Source: a bacterium
GTDB taxonomy: Bacteria; Verrucomicrobiota; Verrucomicrobiia; Limisphaerales; UBA8199
NCBI GenBank assembly: GCA_021784555.1
Contig: JAJYHY010000031.1
Location: 1 to 39,851, forward strand
Direction: 5' to 3'
DNA: 39,851 bases
Every line of letters starts with the position of its first letter. Position 1 is the stretch's first letter. The notes beneath the pieces were generated by a model. That model was not told the origin of the DNA. It ran no database searches and saw only the letters and a program-made list of their open reading frames with translations. Positions 33,295 to 39,851 of this stretch are shown here, piece after piece. Both the position numbers and the translations under genes were made by a program.

Positions 33295-34711
33295 CGTGCC
33301 GAAACGCTGGCACCTGCCGCTGGCCGGGCCGCCGCCAGCCGCTGGAATATCTCATGCCATTTGCTCACCACCACGTCCGGCGAGTAGCCCTCCACAAAGG
33401 TCCGGCCGCTCGCCCCGAGTGAGTGGCCAAACTGCCGGTCGTAGTAGAGCCGCCGGACCGCCTCGATCACCTGGCCCAGGTCCGCTACCATCCTCCAAAT
33501 ACAGGTTCCCGCCTCGGGCTGGAGCACACCGCCGACTGGCAGACCGGCTCCGCCCTTGCGGAGGAGTTCCGCGTGGCCCGAATAGTTCGTATAGACCGTC
33601 GGGATGCCCGCTGCCATCGCTTCCCAAGCCGGCAGCCCAAAACCTTCCCCGCCAGTGAGGTACAGCATGGCATCCCAGATGTTGTAGAGCATCGGCATGT
33701 CGTCTGGCGCCAGGGCCGCCTTCACCCCGTAGTCCGGCGTGTAGTAAATATCCCGGTCCCGTTGCAGCCCGAACTGCGCCTCCAACCACCGAACGTTCCA
33801 GGATTCGACCGGCTCGTCCGCCATGCGCAGCCAGAGAAAGACGTGCCGGGAGGCTCGGCCGTTCGAACCGTCAGCGATCCGCAGTGGACGCAGCCCTGCG
33901 GCTCACCGTTGGGCCGGCTCTCCCGCGCCAGCCTGCCCGCCGCGGCGGTGCCCGTTGCCCCCGCCAACCATTCCAGCGGGCTGGCCCGGCCGCAGGCTCG
34001 GCACAACAGGTAATGGCCGCGGCGCAGATAGGCGATGGTCTTGTAGAGGAGCCACGCTTGTTTGCGCCACTGGTTCCGGCCAACCCAGCCGAGCACGAAA
34101 CTGTTCCGGGGCATCCAGTCCGGGAACAGGTCGCCCCTCAGTTCCCGTTTCTCGCTCTCTGAAGCGGGCTCGAACCTGGCAAGGTCAACAGGGCTGTAAA
34201 GGTTGCTCACCTTGCGAGGCTCCACGTCCGGCAGGAACCGCAGAACCACTTACTTTGAAAACTCGCTCTTGGTGATGAGCAGATCGGCATTGTTCAGAAC
34301 CGGCCCGAGGTCCGGCGGCAGCGGCAGACCGTCGAAATTCAGGTATAGGACGAGGCGGTGCGCCCGTTTGCGCGCCGGGAGGCACAGGTGCAGGAACCGC
34401 TACGGGTCTCCAAAGGCGAAGACGATATCCGGCCGGACTTCCGCCGCCACCCTCGGGAACTTCCTCTGGCCGTACTGATCCTCCGGGTCGAACCGGCCCG
34501 TGCCGTTAGCCTCCTGGAGGGCCGTGGCCTGAACCGGCCACATCAACTCCGTAACCGCGTAACAATGAAACAGGCCAACCTGGTGACGCTCATAGCTCTC
34601 GGTGAACTTGCGCAGGAGGTTCTGGAAGATGAGGCGCGTTGTCTCCGCCACCCCGGTCGGCAGCGCCGGACTGTCGCCTACGACTAGAATCTTAAGCCTT
34701 CGCTCGCTCAT
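33291..34711 (-). pseudogene. Zinc-ribbon glycosyltransferase (GT4-like) with two stops and a frameshift
   Basis: From the ATG at 34711 (MSERRLKILVVGDSPALPTG) the frame reads to FGDP, then TAG (34400-34402). It continues in frame as RFLHLCLPARKRAHRLVLYL to EFSK, then TAA (34250-34252), then VVLRFLPDVEPRKVSNLYSP. The next part contains CRAC...CVHC, a zinc-ribbon insert seen in some family 4 glycosyltransferases. Near 33890 the frame shifts, and the C-terminal GT-B half resumes with FLWLRMADEPVESWNV and GGEGFGLPAWEAMAAGIPTV. The expected residues at the stops are Trp and Gln, each one transition away. Its ATG overlaps the MauE-like stop (ATGA) and its stop overlaps the TMTC start. Probable role before decay: hexose transfer in envelope polysaccharide synthesis. 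Confidence 0.8.
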
Positions 34712-35264
34712 TGCGGTCGCTCCCCGTCGCCCTCGCCGGCGGCCGCGTTCAGCAGGCCGGCGTCGAGGGCCAGGGCCCGCAGGCGCTCCCGCCACTCCGG
34801 AAAGCGGCGCAGGAGGAGAAGACACACGCTGCCAACCGCGCAATAGACCACGAACCCGCCAAGCAGGCCATCGACGACCGCGGGCGGCAAGGGCAGCTTC
34901 GACCCCAGCGTCCCAAGACACGGGCAGACCCTCACACCCATGATGTGGATCCCGCCCGGTAGGCAACAAAGTTGCCTGCAAGCCATAGAACTGCCATTGT
35001 GCCGCGGAACTGGGCCCGCTCGCCACGCGCGAAAAACAGGCACGCCGCAATCGCCAACTCGAGCAGCCCAAGGCCCACGAGAAGCAGACGATTGTTGACG
35101 TGGAGGAGCGGGTCCTCCAGCGACAAGATCCGCGCCGTCCCTGTCGCGCTGTACGACTTCGCCAGCGCGGTGAGCACCAGCGATCCCGCCACGGACAGGA
35201 GGAAGGGCCGAACAAGACGGTTGGTCACGCTGCTCAAGGGTGCCATCTGAGAGGCCGGTGTCAT
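34708..35264 (-). pseudogene. MauE/DoxX-like membrane protein, frameshifted
   Basis: The first frame (35264 on) gives [40 protein letters not shown], and ELAIAACLFFARGERAQFRG, MAVLWLAGNFVAYRAG, then stops at 34932. A one-base shift near 34950 in a G-rich stretch (GGGCGGGATCC on the minus strand) restores the rest: VRVCPCLGTLGS with the CxCLG motif of these proteins, then a final helix VVYCAVGSVCLLLLRRFP. Four membrane helices in total. MauE-like proteins typically handle disulfides or electrons in the membrane. ATGA overlaps join it to the pseudopilin fusion upstream and the glycosyltransferase downstream. The frameshift may be real or an assembly error. Confidence 0.75.
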
Positions 35265-36292
35265 TGTCTGCGGGCCTTGTGATCTGGGTTCCAGAGGCTC
35301 AGAACGTCGTCTGAGGCGTAGTTGAAGTACTTCTGAGGCGGCCCGTTCTCCACGTGCCCGTCGCAGAAAGCCATGTTCCAGAGCCCGCCGTGCCTGCGCG
35401 TCATTAATTGCTCGGGCCGGTTCAACGGTATGGGCGGCGCTACGCCGGGGCCCCCTGTTGGTGCCCCGAAGCCCTGCACGAAATTAAACCACGGATCCGA
35501 AAGCACGCCAATGACCTCGCTTGGCTCGTTGCCCACCCCCATTATCATCGAGTCCCCGAGAGCAACCATCTGGGCGGGGTCAAGGACGGCAGCCTCGCGA
35601 ACAGGTTGCCCGTTTCCGTCGTCGCCGAGCCCTCCCGGGAAGACGACAATCCGGCCGCCCAGGACGTCGGTACCGTGCTGCACCCTGTCAGCGCCGCCGT
35701 TGTAGCCGTACGCGCCTACCCACGCTCCGCGGCTGCTGTAGAACCCCTCGAGCTCGTCGTACCCAGGGCACCTGTAGATCGAGTTGCCAGGCGGCCCGGC
35801 GTAAACCGGGCCGTTGTCCGCAACGAGCGAGTCGTTCGTCGGCCAGGCTTGGCGGACGTATGGTACCAGCGACTCCGGCCAGGGCCCTCCCGGGCCGATG
35901 TACAGCGGGTAGGCTCCCGAGTCGCTGGCGTACATCGCGAGGCCGAGCTCCTGCTGACGCAGATTGTTTTCACAGACAGTAACCCCGGCGGCGCGTCTCG
36001 CCCGTGCCAGGGCAGGGAACAGCAGCGCCGCCAGGATCGCAACGACCGCAATGACGACTAGGAGCTCAATTAGCGTGAAGCCCGTCGCCTCTCGGCCAAA
36101 CCCTCCCCTATCGCGTTGGGAATTCCTCAAGACGCTGCAAAAGCCCCAACGTTGATTGTTCACGTGAAGGAGCGGGTCCTCCAGCGACAAGATCCGCACC
36201 GTCCCCGTCGCGCTGTACAGCTTGGCGACCGCCGTGACCACCAGCACGGCCGTAACGGACACCAAAAACACCTTGCCGACGCGAGCCCTCAT
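35261..36292 (-). CDS. Fusion of a truncated MauE-like N-terminus to a type II pseudopilin
   Basis: A 343-residue ORF. Residues 1-46 ([19 protein letters not shown] to [13 protein letters not shown]) are near-identical in plan to the start of the neighbouring MauE-like gene, but stop after the first helix. A short joint ([14 protein letters not shown]) follows, then a complete pseudopilin: [20 protein letters not shown] with the prepilin peptidase Gly-Phe and Glu5, [27 protein letters not shown], and the H-x-DG-type [15 protein letters not shown]. The simplest reading is that a MauE gene and the next pseudopilin were fused by deletion after tandem duplication. Because the prepilin site is now about 78 residues from the N-terminus, behind an extra helix, normal processing is doubtful. 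The pseudopilin may start internally instead. Confidence 0.75.
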   Translation of the reverse strand: MRARVGKVFLVSVTAVLVVTAVAKLYSATGTVRILSLEDPLLHVNNQRWGFCSVLRNSQRDRGGFGREATGFTLIELLVVIAVVAILAALLFPALARARRAAGVTVCENNLRQQELGLAMYASDSGAYPLYIGPGGPWPESLVPYVRQAWPTNDSLVADNGPVYAGPPGNSIYRCPGYDELEGFYSSRGAWVGAYGYNGGADRVQHGTDVLGGRIVVFPGGLGDDGNGQPVREAAVLDPAQMVALGDSMIMGVGNEPSEVIGVLSDPWFNFVQGFGAPTGGPGVAPPIPLNRPEQLMTRRHGGLWNMAFCDGHVENGPPQKYFNYASDDVLSLWNPDHKARRQ

Positions 36293-36296
36293 GTTG

Positions 36297-37148
36297 CTAC
36301 TTCCAGTGGGCGCGATGGTCCGGGCTCCACAGTGCGACGACAGAGTCGGAGTAGGCGTTAAAGTATTTCTGGGGCGGGCCGTCCTCGACGTGACCATCGC
36401 AGAAAGCCATATCCCACCGGCCGCCGTGTCGCCGGAGCGTCGCCCGCACCGCAGGGCCCTGGGGTGGCGGAACAGTGTTGAATGGCTGGGGAGCGAGGCT
36501 GAACTCGGGGGAGAACCGAGGTGCGGACGGGAATCCCACCACGGAATTTGGAGCCCCGCCCACCGGCTCAATCATCGAGTCCCCTAGGGCGATCATTTGG
36601 CTTGGAGCAGCCACCGCAGTCTCACGCGTCGGCCCGTTGGTGCCACCGCCAAGGCCGCCGGATACAAGGATCGTCCTGGGGCCCCCCGCCATCCAGAGCA
36701 CCGGCACGGCACCCTGCTCGCCGCCGTTGTAGGCGTACGCGCCCACCCATATCCCGTTCGTGGAATACACACCGTCGAGCCGGTCGTAGCCTGGGCACGT
36801 GTAGATCGACCTGCGCGGCGTCCCGGTATAGACCGGGCCGTTCGCGCTACCGACCGTGTTGTTCGCTGGCCACGACGACCGAAGGTAGGGAACGAGGGAT
36901 TGGACCCAGTATCCGTTGGGGCTTTCGTACAGCGGGTAGGCAGCGAAATCGCCGACGTACATCGTCAATGCGAGCTCCTGCTGCCGCAGGTTATTTTCGC
37001 AGACCGTGATGCCCGCCTGTGTCTTGGCCCGCGCCAGAGTGGAAAGCAGGAGCGCCGCCAAGACGGCGACCACAGCGACGACGACGAGCAACTCAATCAG
37101 CGTAAAGCCCCCTCGCCCGGCCCCGGACCTAGCTGATGGGCAATTCAT
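36297..37148 (-). CDS. Type II secretion-type pseudopilin, H-x-DG family
   Basis: A 283-residue prepilin-like protein. The leader [13 protein letters not shown] ends at the prepilin peptidase site [21 protein letters not shown], with Phe1 and Glu5 of the mature protein and a single hydrophobic helix. Then come [33 protein letters not shown], and C-terminal [15 protein letters not shown], the H-x-DG signature of the many pseudopilin-like proteins in Planctomycetes and Verrucomicrobia. The role is inferred as an inner-membrane-anchored pseudopilus component or a divergent surface protein. It is roughly half identical to the pseudopilin part of the next gene, whose start lies 4 bp beyond its stop. 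It is the only intact-looking member of the set. Confidence 0.88.
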   Translation of the reverse strand: MNCPSARSGAGRGGFTLIELLVVVAVVAVLAALLLSTLARAKTQAGITVCENNLRQQELALTMYVGDFAAYPLYESPNGYWVQSLVPYLRSSWPANNTVGSANGPVYTGTPRRSIYTCPGYDRLDGVYSTNGIWVGAYAYNGGEQGAVPVLWMAGGPRTILVSGGLGGGTNGPTRETAVAAPSQMIALGDSMIEPVGGAPNSVVGFPSAPRFSPEFSLAPQPFNTVPPPQGPAVRATLRRHGGRWDMAFCDGHVEDGPPQKYFNAYSDSVVALWSPDHRAHWK

Positions 37149-37154
37149 ACGAGA

Positions 37155-37310
37155 TCAATCTTTAGCTTTGGCCCAGGTGCGCGCCAGGAGCCGCGCCGCC
37201 AGGGTGCCGATCACGGCAATGACGACGAGCAACTCGACAAGTGTAGATGCCACGGGCGGAGGCGCGAAGCACCCGAATTCCGACCTCGCTCTGGCATCAC
37301 TACCATTCAT
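37155..37310 (-). pseudogene. Pseudopilin N-terminal remnant (51 residues)
   Basis: From the ATG at 37310 the frame reads MNGSDARARSEFGCFAPPP, then [30 protein letters not shown] and stop. The hydrophobic core with Glu is that of a prepilin helix, but the Gly-Phe cleavage pair is replaced (VASTLVELL) and the globular domain is missing. This is a truncated third member of the tandem pseudopilin set, 7 bp before the next gene start. It was too short for ordinary gene calling. Confidence 0.65.
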
Positions 37311-37366
37311 AAGACACAGACCCCGACCTCACCACCTGGGAACTAATAGTGAGCTAACTTAAATGT

Positions 37367-37394
37367 ATTTCATCAAAATCGGACCGTTTGTCAA
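37367..37394 (-). promoter_or_regulatory. Candidate promoter for the pseudopilin cluster
   Basis: On the minus strand TTGACA (37394-37389), immediately after the methyltransferase stop, is followed after 16 bp by TGAAAT (37372-37367, 4 of 6). The spacer region is AT-richer than its surroundings. It would drive the minus-strand cluster starting at 37310. Confidence 0.4.
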
Positions 37395-38090
37395 TCAGAT
37401 TCTCCAACTTTTTTCCGGCTTCCGCGCCCTGATGAGAAACTGCCGCCCAAACACCCGCCACAACAATGGGAACCACAGGTAAACCGCCAGCAGCGCGGGA
37501 GGATACTGCGGCCCTTTCGCCATAGTATAAGGCAGGAACCGTGCGTAACACGCGGTCATCTCGAAACCCCGCGTCTCCAGCGCCTCGGAGAGCGAGGCCT
37601 CGGTCAAAGGGACATGATGGTCCCAAAAGTCCCAGTAAGCGCCCTTGGTGAATTTGATGTTCGGCCCCAGGGCGACGAGCATGCCGCCGGGCTTCAGGCA
37701 CCTAAAGGCTTCGTCCAGGGTTCGGCCCAGGGCCGATTTATCGGGCAGATGCTCGAAGAAGTTGCTGGTGAAAATCACGTCCAGCTCGTCCGCGGGCAGG
37801 GGCCACGGAACCGAGCAATCGTGCTCCAGGAATTGAATGCCCGGCCGAAGGCGCCGCCGGGAATCGGGATTGAGGTCCATGGCCAGCTTTTTCGCGGCCT
37901 GGACGGTGTTGATGAATTCACCGTAGCCGCAGCCCAGGTCGAGCACAACCGCCTCCGGCGGGACCAGACGCTGAAAACAGCGGTTCACCAGCACACGCCA
38001 GATCGCGCGCCGGTACTCCTCAGCCCCGCCAAAGCGCCTGGCATAGACGCGGCTAACTTCGTCGGCACGAACTCTACTTGGCTCGCCCAT
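37395..38090 (-). CDS. Class I SAM-dependent methyltransferase
   Basis: A 231-residue methyltransferase with motif I VVLDLGCGYGEFI, the acidic strand AMDLNPDSR, motif III-like DVIFTSNFFEHLPD, and FRCLKPGGMLVALGPN. The C-terminal part has a hydrophobic stretch (PPALLAVYLWFPLLW), which could form a membrane-associated helix as in some O-antigen or lipid methyltransferases. The target is unknown. I choose the ATG at 38090 (MGEPSRVRA); an in-frame ATG at 38141 adds residues that overlap the upstream small gene. The start lies 17 bases inside the preceding small gene, suggesting translational coupling. Confidence 0.85.
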   Translation of the reverse strand: MGEPSRVRADEVSRVYARRFGGAEEYRRAIWRVLVNRCFQRLVPPEAVVLDLGCGYGEFINTVQAAKKLAMDLNPDSRRRLRPGIQFLEHDCSVPWPLPADELDVIFTSNFFEHLPDKSALGRTLDEAFRCLKPGGMLVALGPNIKFTKGAYWDFWDHHVPLTEASLSEALETRGFEMTACYARFLPYTMAKGPQYPPALLAVYLWFPLLWRVFGRQFLIRARKPEKSWRI

Positions 38091-38292
38091 TTTCCATTCG
38101 CTCTCGCGCAACGGAGGCCCCGGCCGCCGGGCCTTCGACACCGAAGCGGATTCCTTCCACTGCGAGGGCTGGCAGAGCGCTCTCAGGCGCCATCATTTCG
38201 CCCGTCGCCCAACTCTTAAAACAGAAACGTCCGGGCAAAAAGCCCAGTGCGCGGCGCTTTGCCTTATCATCTGGAAACCGGATGATGATCAC
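38074..38292 (-). CDS. Small RFPD-type conserved protein
   Basis: From a GTG at 38292 a 72-residue frame reads VIIIRFPDDKAKRRALGFLP, GRFCFKSWATGEMMAPESAL, PALAVEGIRFGVEGPA and on. This matches my memory of a short family in Verrucomicrobia and Cyanobacteria with the pattern V.IRFPD...KRRALG.L.GRFSFK.WA.GE...P..ALPALA.EGI.F.VEGPA. Function unknown. It may be antitoxin-like or a small regulator, but I have no proof. It overlaps the methyltransferase start by 17 bp. GTG start is chosen because the family begins just there; no ATG is in frame nearby. Confidence 0.6.
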   Translation of the reverse strand: MIIIRFPDDKAKRRALGFLPGRFCFKSWATGEMMAPESALPALAVEGIRFGVEGPAAGASVARERMENGRAK

Positions 38293-38419
38293 TTGTAAAC
38301 TGTAAAATGAGTGGGCACTCCTGGCAAGCAACTTGGGAGCGCATACAGCGACTTTGTGACTGGCCGTGCGCCAAGGGGCGCATCCCGCCAGAGCTCCCAA
38401 CGAGGCCCCTTCCAGATTG

Positions 38420-38519
38420 AATTGCTTTGTCCCCATTGCCTTGTCAGGATGAGTTGCGGACACGGGTACGCCAGAGGTGGCTCGGGCGGCTCGGTCAGAG
38501 CAATGGGGACAAAGCAATT
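38420..38519. repeat. Inverted repeat with 20-bp perfect arms (100 bp)
   Basis: AATTGCTTTGTCCCCATTGC (38420-38439) and its exact reverse complement (38500-38519) flank a 60-bp GC-rich core. No T-run follows. It resembles a REPIN-like dispersed unit. Confidence 0.75.
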
Positions 38520-38757
38520 GTTGTGAAGGCGTTGGTCCTGGCGGGGCTCGGCCCCATATCGTCTTGTCTTTGACACAAGCTCACGTGAATTCGACCTGCT
38601 TACAGCGAATTGCCAGGTTCAAGGACTCCAGGTTCAAGGACTCTACACAGGGCGAGAGAATTTTTTGTGGATGGACTTCACAGAAGTCAACGAAGGCAAC
38701 AAAGGGTGAGCGTCCACCGCGTTAAAGCCAACGGTGCTAATGGGAGACCCCTTCCCT
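38520..38757. other. Intergenic stretch with a 15-bp-type tandem duplication
   Basis: AGGTTCAAGGACTC occurs twice in tandem around 38620-38652. The stretch that follows (TTCACAGAAGTCAACGAAGG) has the look of degenerate repeat sequence. No gene or promoter was recognised. Confidence 0.4.
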
Positions 38758-38926
38758 GCTCCGGTAGGAGCGGCGTATTTGTAATCAACAGTCGCCCAAA
38801 AAGTAAGCTCCGCTAGGAGCGGGATGGTGGTGTCGGCAGCGTTTGCCTTATTAGATGCCGCTCCTAGCGGAGCTTAGGAGGGATTCACCGAGGCCCGTTC
38901 TACAAATCGGCCGCTCCTACCGGAGC
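38758..38926. repeat. Nested double inverted repeat (169 bp)
   Basis: Outer arms GCTCCGGTAGGAGCGGC (38758-38774) and its exact complement (38910-38926) enclose inner arms TAAGCTCCGCTAGGAGCGG (38804-38822) and its exact complement (38858-38876). ATTTGTA/TACAAAT adds further pairing beside the outer arms. The two arm pairs share the core GCTCCG.TAGGAGCGG, so the element looks like an insertion of one copy into another or an internal duplication. Confidence 0.75.
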
Positions 38927-38938
38927 TGGGGAACCGAC

Positions 38939-38971
38939 AACCAACATCGAACATCCAACATCGAACATCCG
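38939..38971. repeat. Minisatellite pair, inverse of the 31.3 kb repeat
   Basis: Two units of CCAACATCGAACAT, the reverse complement of TTGGATGTTCGATG, the sister of the TTGGATGTTCGTTG unit repeated at 31351-31420. The following 38990-39045 stretch contains CCATCACTCCATC-type simple repeats like those at 11085-11160. Confidence 0.6.
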
Positions 38972-39045
38972 ACGCAGAACGTCAAAAATACGCGATCCGT
39001 CAACCCTCATCCATTACTCCACCAATCCATCACTCCATCCCTCCA

Positions 39046-39813
39046 CTACCTCTTCCGGTAATCCCCGCAGCTAAAATACTTCTCCAGCCAAACGTACAGG
39101 CAGATGAACAGGTAGCGGCTGCCCATTTCCCGGAGCTTGAGTTTGGCGACGCCGGTCCGGCGGTTGCGCCAGGTGATGGGGATGACCGTCCAGGAGAAAC
39201 CGCGCACGATGGCCTTGAGGGGCAGCTCGACCGTCAGGTTAAAGTGCGGGGCGATGAGGGGCCGGCAGCCCTCAATGACTTCCCGGCGATAGGCCTTGAA
39301 GGCGTTGGTCGTGTCGTTGAGACGGATGGCGAAGAGGGTTTTGAGGAAGAAGTTCGCCAGCCGGTTGATGGCCAATTTGATCCGCGGATAATCAATGACC
39401 CCGCCGCCCTTGATGAAACGGCTGCCGAACACGCAGTCCCAGCCCTTGTTGAGTTCCGTCCAGTAACGCACGACGTCCCGGCAATCGTCCGATTCATCCG
39501 CCATCATGATCACCACGCCATCGCCGGTGGCTCTGTCCAGACCGCAGAGCACTGCCCGCCCAAAACCGTTCGCGCCCCCGTTCCTGACCGGCGCCAGCGC
39601 CGGCACCGTCCGCTTGAGCACCGACAGCTTTTCCCAGGTGTCATCCGTGCTGCCGTCATCCACCACGACGATCTCGTGCGGGACATTATGCAGCCGCAGT
39701 TCAAGGTGCAGATGCTCGACCGTCGAGCCAATGCAACCCGCCTCGTTTCGCGCCGGGATGACCACCGAGAGCAGCCTTAGCGCTCTAGGGCATAAGTCCG
39801 GTGGCGTGTTCAT
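39046..39813 (-). CDS. Family 2 glycosyltransferase, DPM1-like
   Basis: A 255-residue GT-A glycosyltransferase. It shows VVIPARNEAGCIGSTVEHL, VVVDDGSTDDTWEKL, the metal/nucleotide motif MADESDDCRDVVRYW in the position of DADLQ-type motifs, GSRFIKGGGVIDYP, then LNDTTNAFKAYRREVI and ITWRNRRTGVAKLKL. There are no C-terminal membrane helices, as in soluble DPM1 proteins. Such enzymes transfer mannose or glucose from a nucleotide sugar to polyprenyl phosphate. It probably feeds envelope glycosylation like the neighbouring cluster. The ATG at 39813 follows the CCAATCGCAAAT motif by one base and has no Shine-Dalgarno. Confidence 0.9.
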   Translation of the reverse strand: MNTPPDLCPRALRLLSVVIPARNEAGCIGSTVEHLHLELRLHNVPHEIVVVDDGSTDDTWEKLSVLKRTVPALAPVRNGGANGFGRAVLCGLDRATGDGVVIMMADESDDCRDVVRYWTELNKGWDCVFGSRFIKGGGVIDYPRIKLAINRLANFFLKTLFAIRLNDTTNAFKAYRREVIEGCRPLIAPHFNLTVELPLKAIVRGFSWTVIPITWRNRRTGVAKLKLREMGSRYLFICLYVWLEKYFSCGDYRKR

Positions 39814-39814
39814 A

Positions 39815-39833
39815 ATTTGCGATTTGCGATTGG
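39815..39833 (-). promoter_or_regulatory. Upstream motif CCAATCGCAAATCGCAAAT (copy 3)
   Basis: Identical to the motif at 26224-26242 and in sense orientation to the glycosyltransferase gene, ending one base before its ATG. The closeness excludes a normal ribosome site, so translation may be leaderless or start downstream. Confidence 0.4.
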
Positions 39834-39851
39834 AAACTAGCGGGGCTGGCC

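Overview
The window looks like a chromosomal segment from a GC-rich member of the Verrucomicrobiota, probably Pedosphaera/Limisphaera-like. This placement is inference. It rests on long secreted proteins built from Ig-like and NHL modules that end in a W...F[FY]R C-terminus, on H-x-DG type pseudopilins, on a DUF4091 secreted protein, on small lineage-typical proteins, and on a very high density of palindromic dispersed repeats. No rRNA, tRNA, CRISPR array, phage or transposase gene was seen.

Layout. 1-1480 (minus): 3'-truncated secreted DUF4091/GH123-like protein. 1.5-5.2 kb (plus): amino-sugar cluster of a DegT aminotransferase, a Gfo/Idh/MocA oxidoreductase and a NagB-type deaminase, closed by a terminator hairpin that overlaps the end of nagB. 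5.3-11.0 kb (minus): AddA-type helicase-nuclease and a UbiD-type decarboxylase, each carrying low-complexity insertions; the one in AddA is a palindromic repeat. 11.2 kb (plus): YpsA-like SLOG protein. 12-14 kb (minus): large unrecognised protein. 14.5-17.0 kb (minus): HAD-IIA phosphatase and FAD-dependent glycerol-3-phosphate dehydrogenase with a 4-bp overlap. 17.1-18.2 kb: relic of a hybrid histidine kinase. 18.5-23.9 kb (minus): streptopain-family (C10) multidomain protease and a secreted Ig-like protein. 24.1-25.7 kb (plus): LuxR-type regulator and SEC-C protein. 26.3-31.3 kb (plus): a 1678-residue glycine-rich secreted protein with six internal repeats. 31.8-38.3 kb (minus): a tightly packed envelope/pseudopilin cluster (pseudopilins, MauE-like membrane proteins, zinc-ribbon glycosyltransferase, TMTC-like TPR membrane protein) that is visibly decaying, then a methyltransferase and a small RFPD-type protein. 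39-39.8 kb (minus): DPM1-like family 2 glycosyltransferase.

Common threads. Three secreted proteins share a C-terminal module ending in F[FY]R, which could be a sorting signal. At least seven different palindromic or inverted-repeat elements lie in the window; two are inside reading frames without breaking them, and one 141/263-bp pair has MITE-like terminal inverted repeats around a 40-42 bp perfect palindrome. The 31.8-36.3 kb cluster keeps its 4-bp translational-coupling overlaps but contains three in-frame stop codons and two frameshifts, plus a duplicated pseudopilin-MauE cassette with one deletion fusion.
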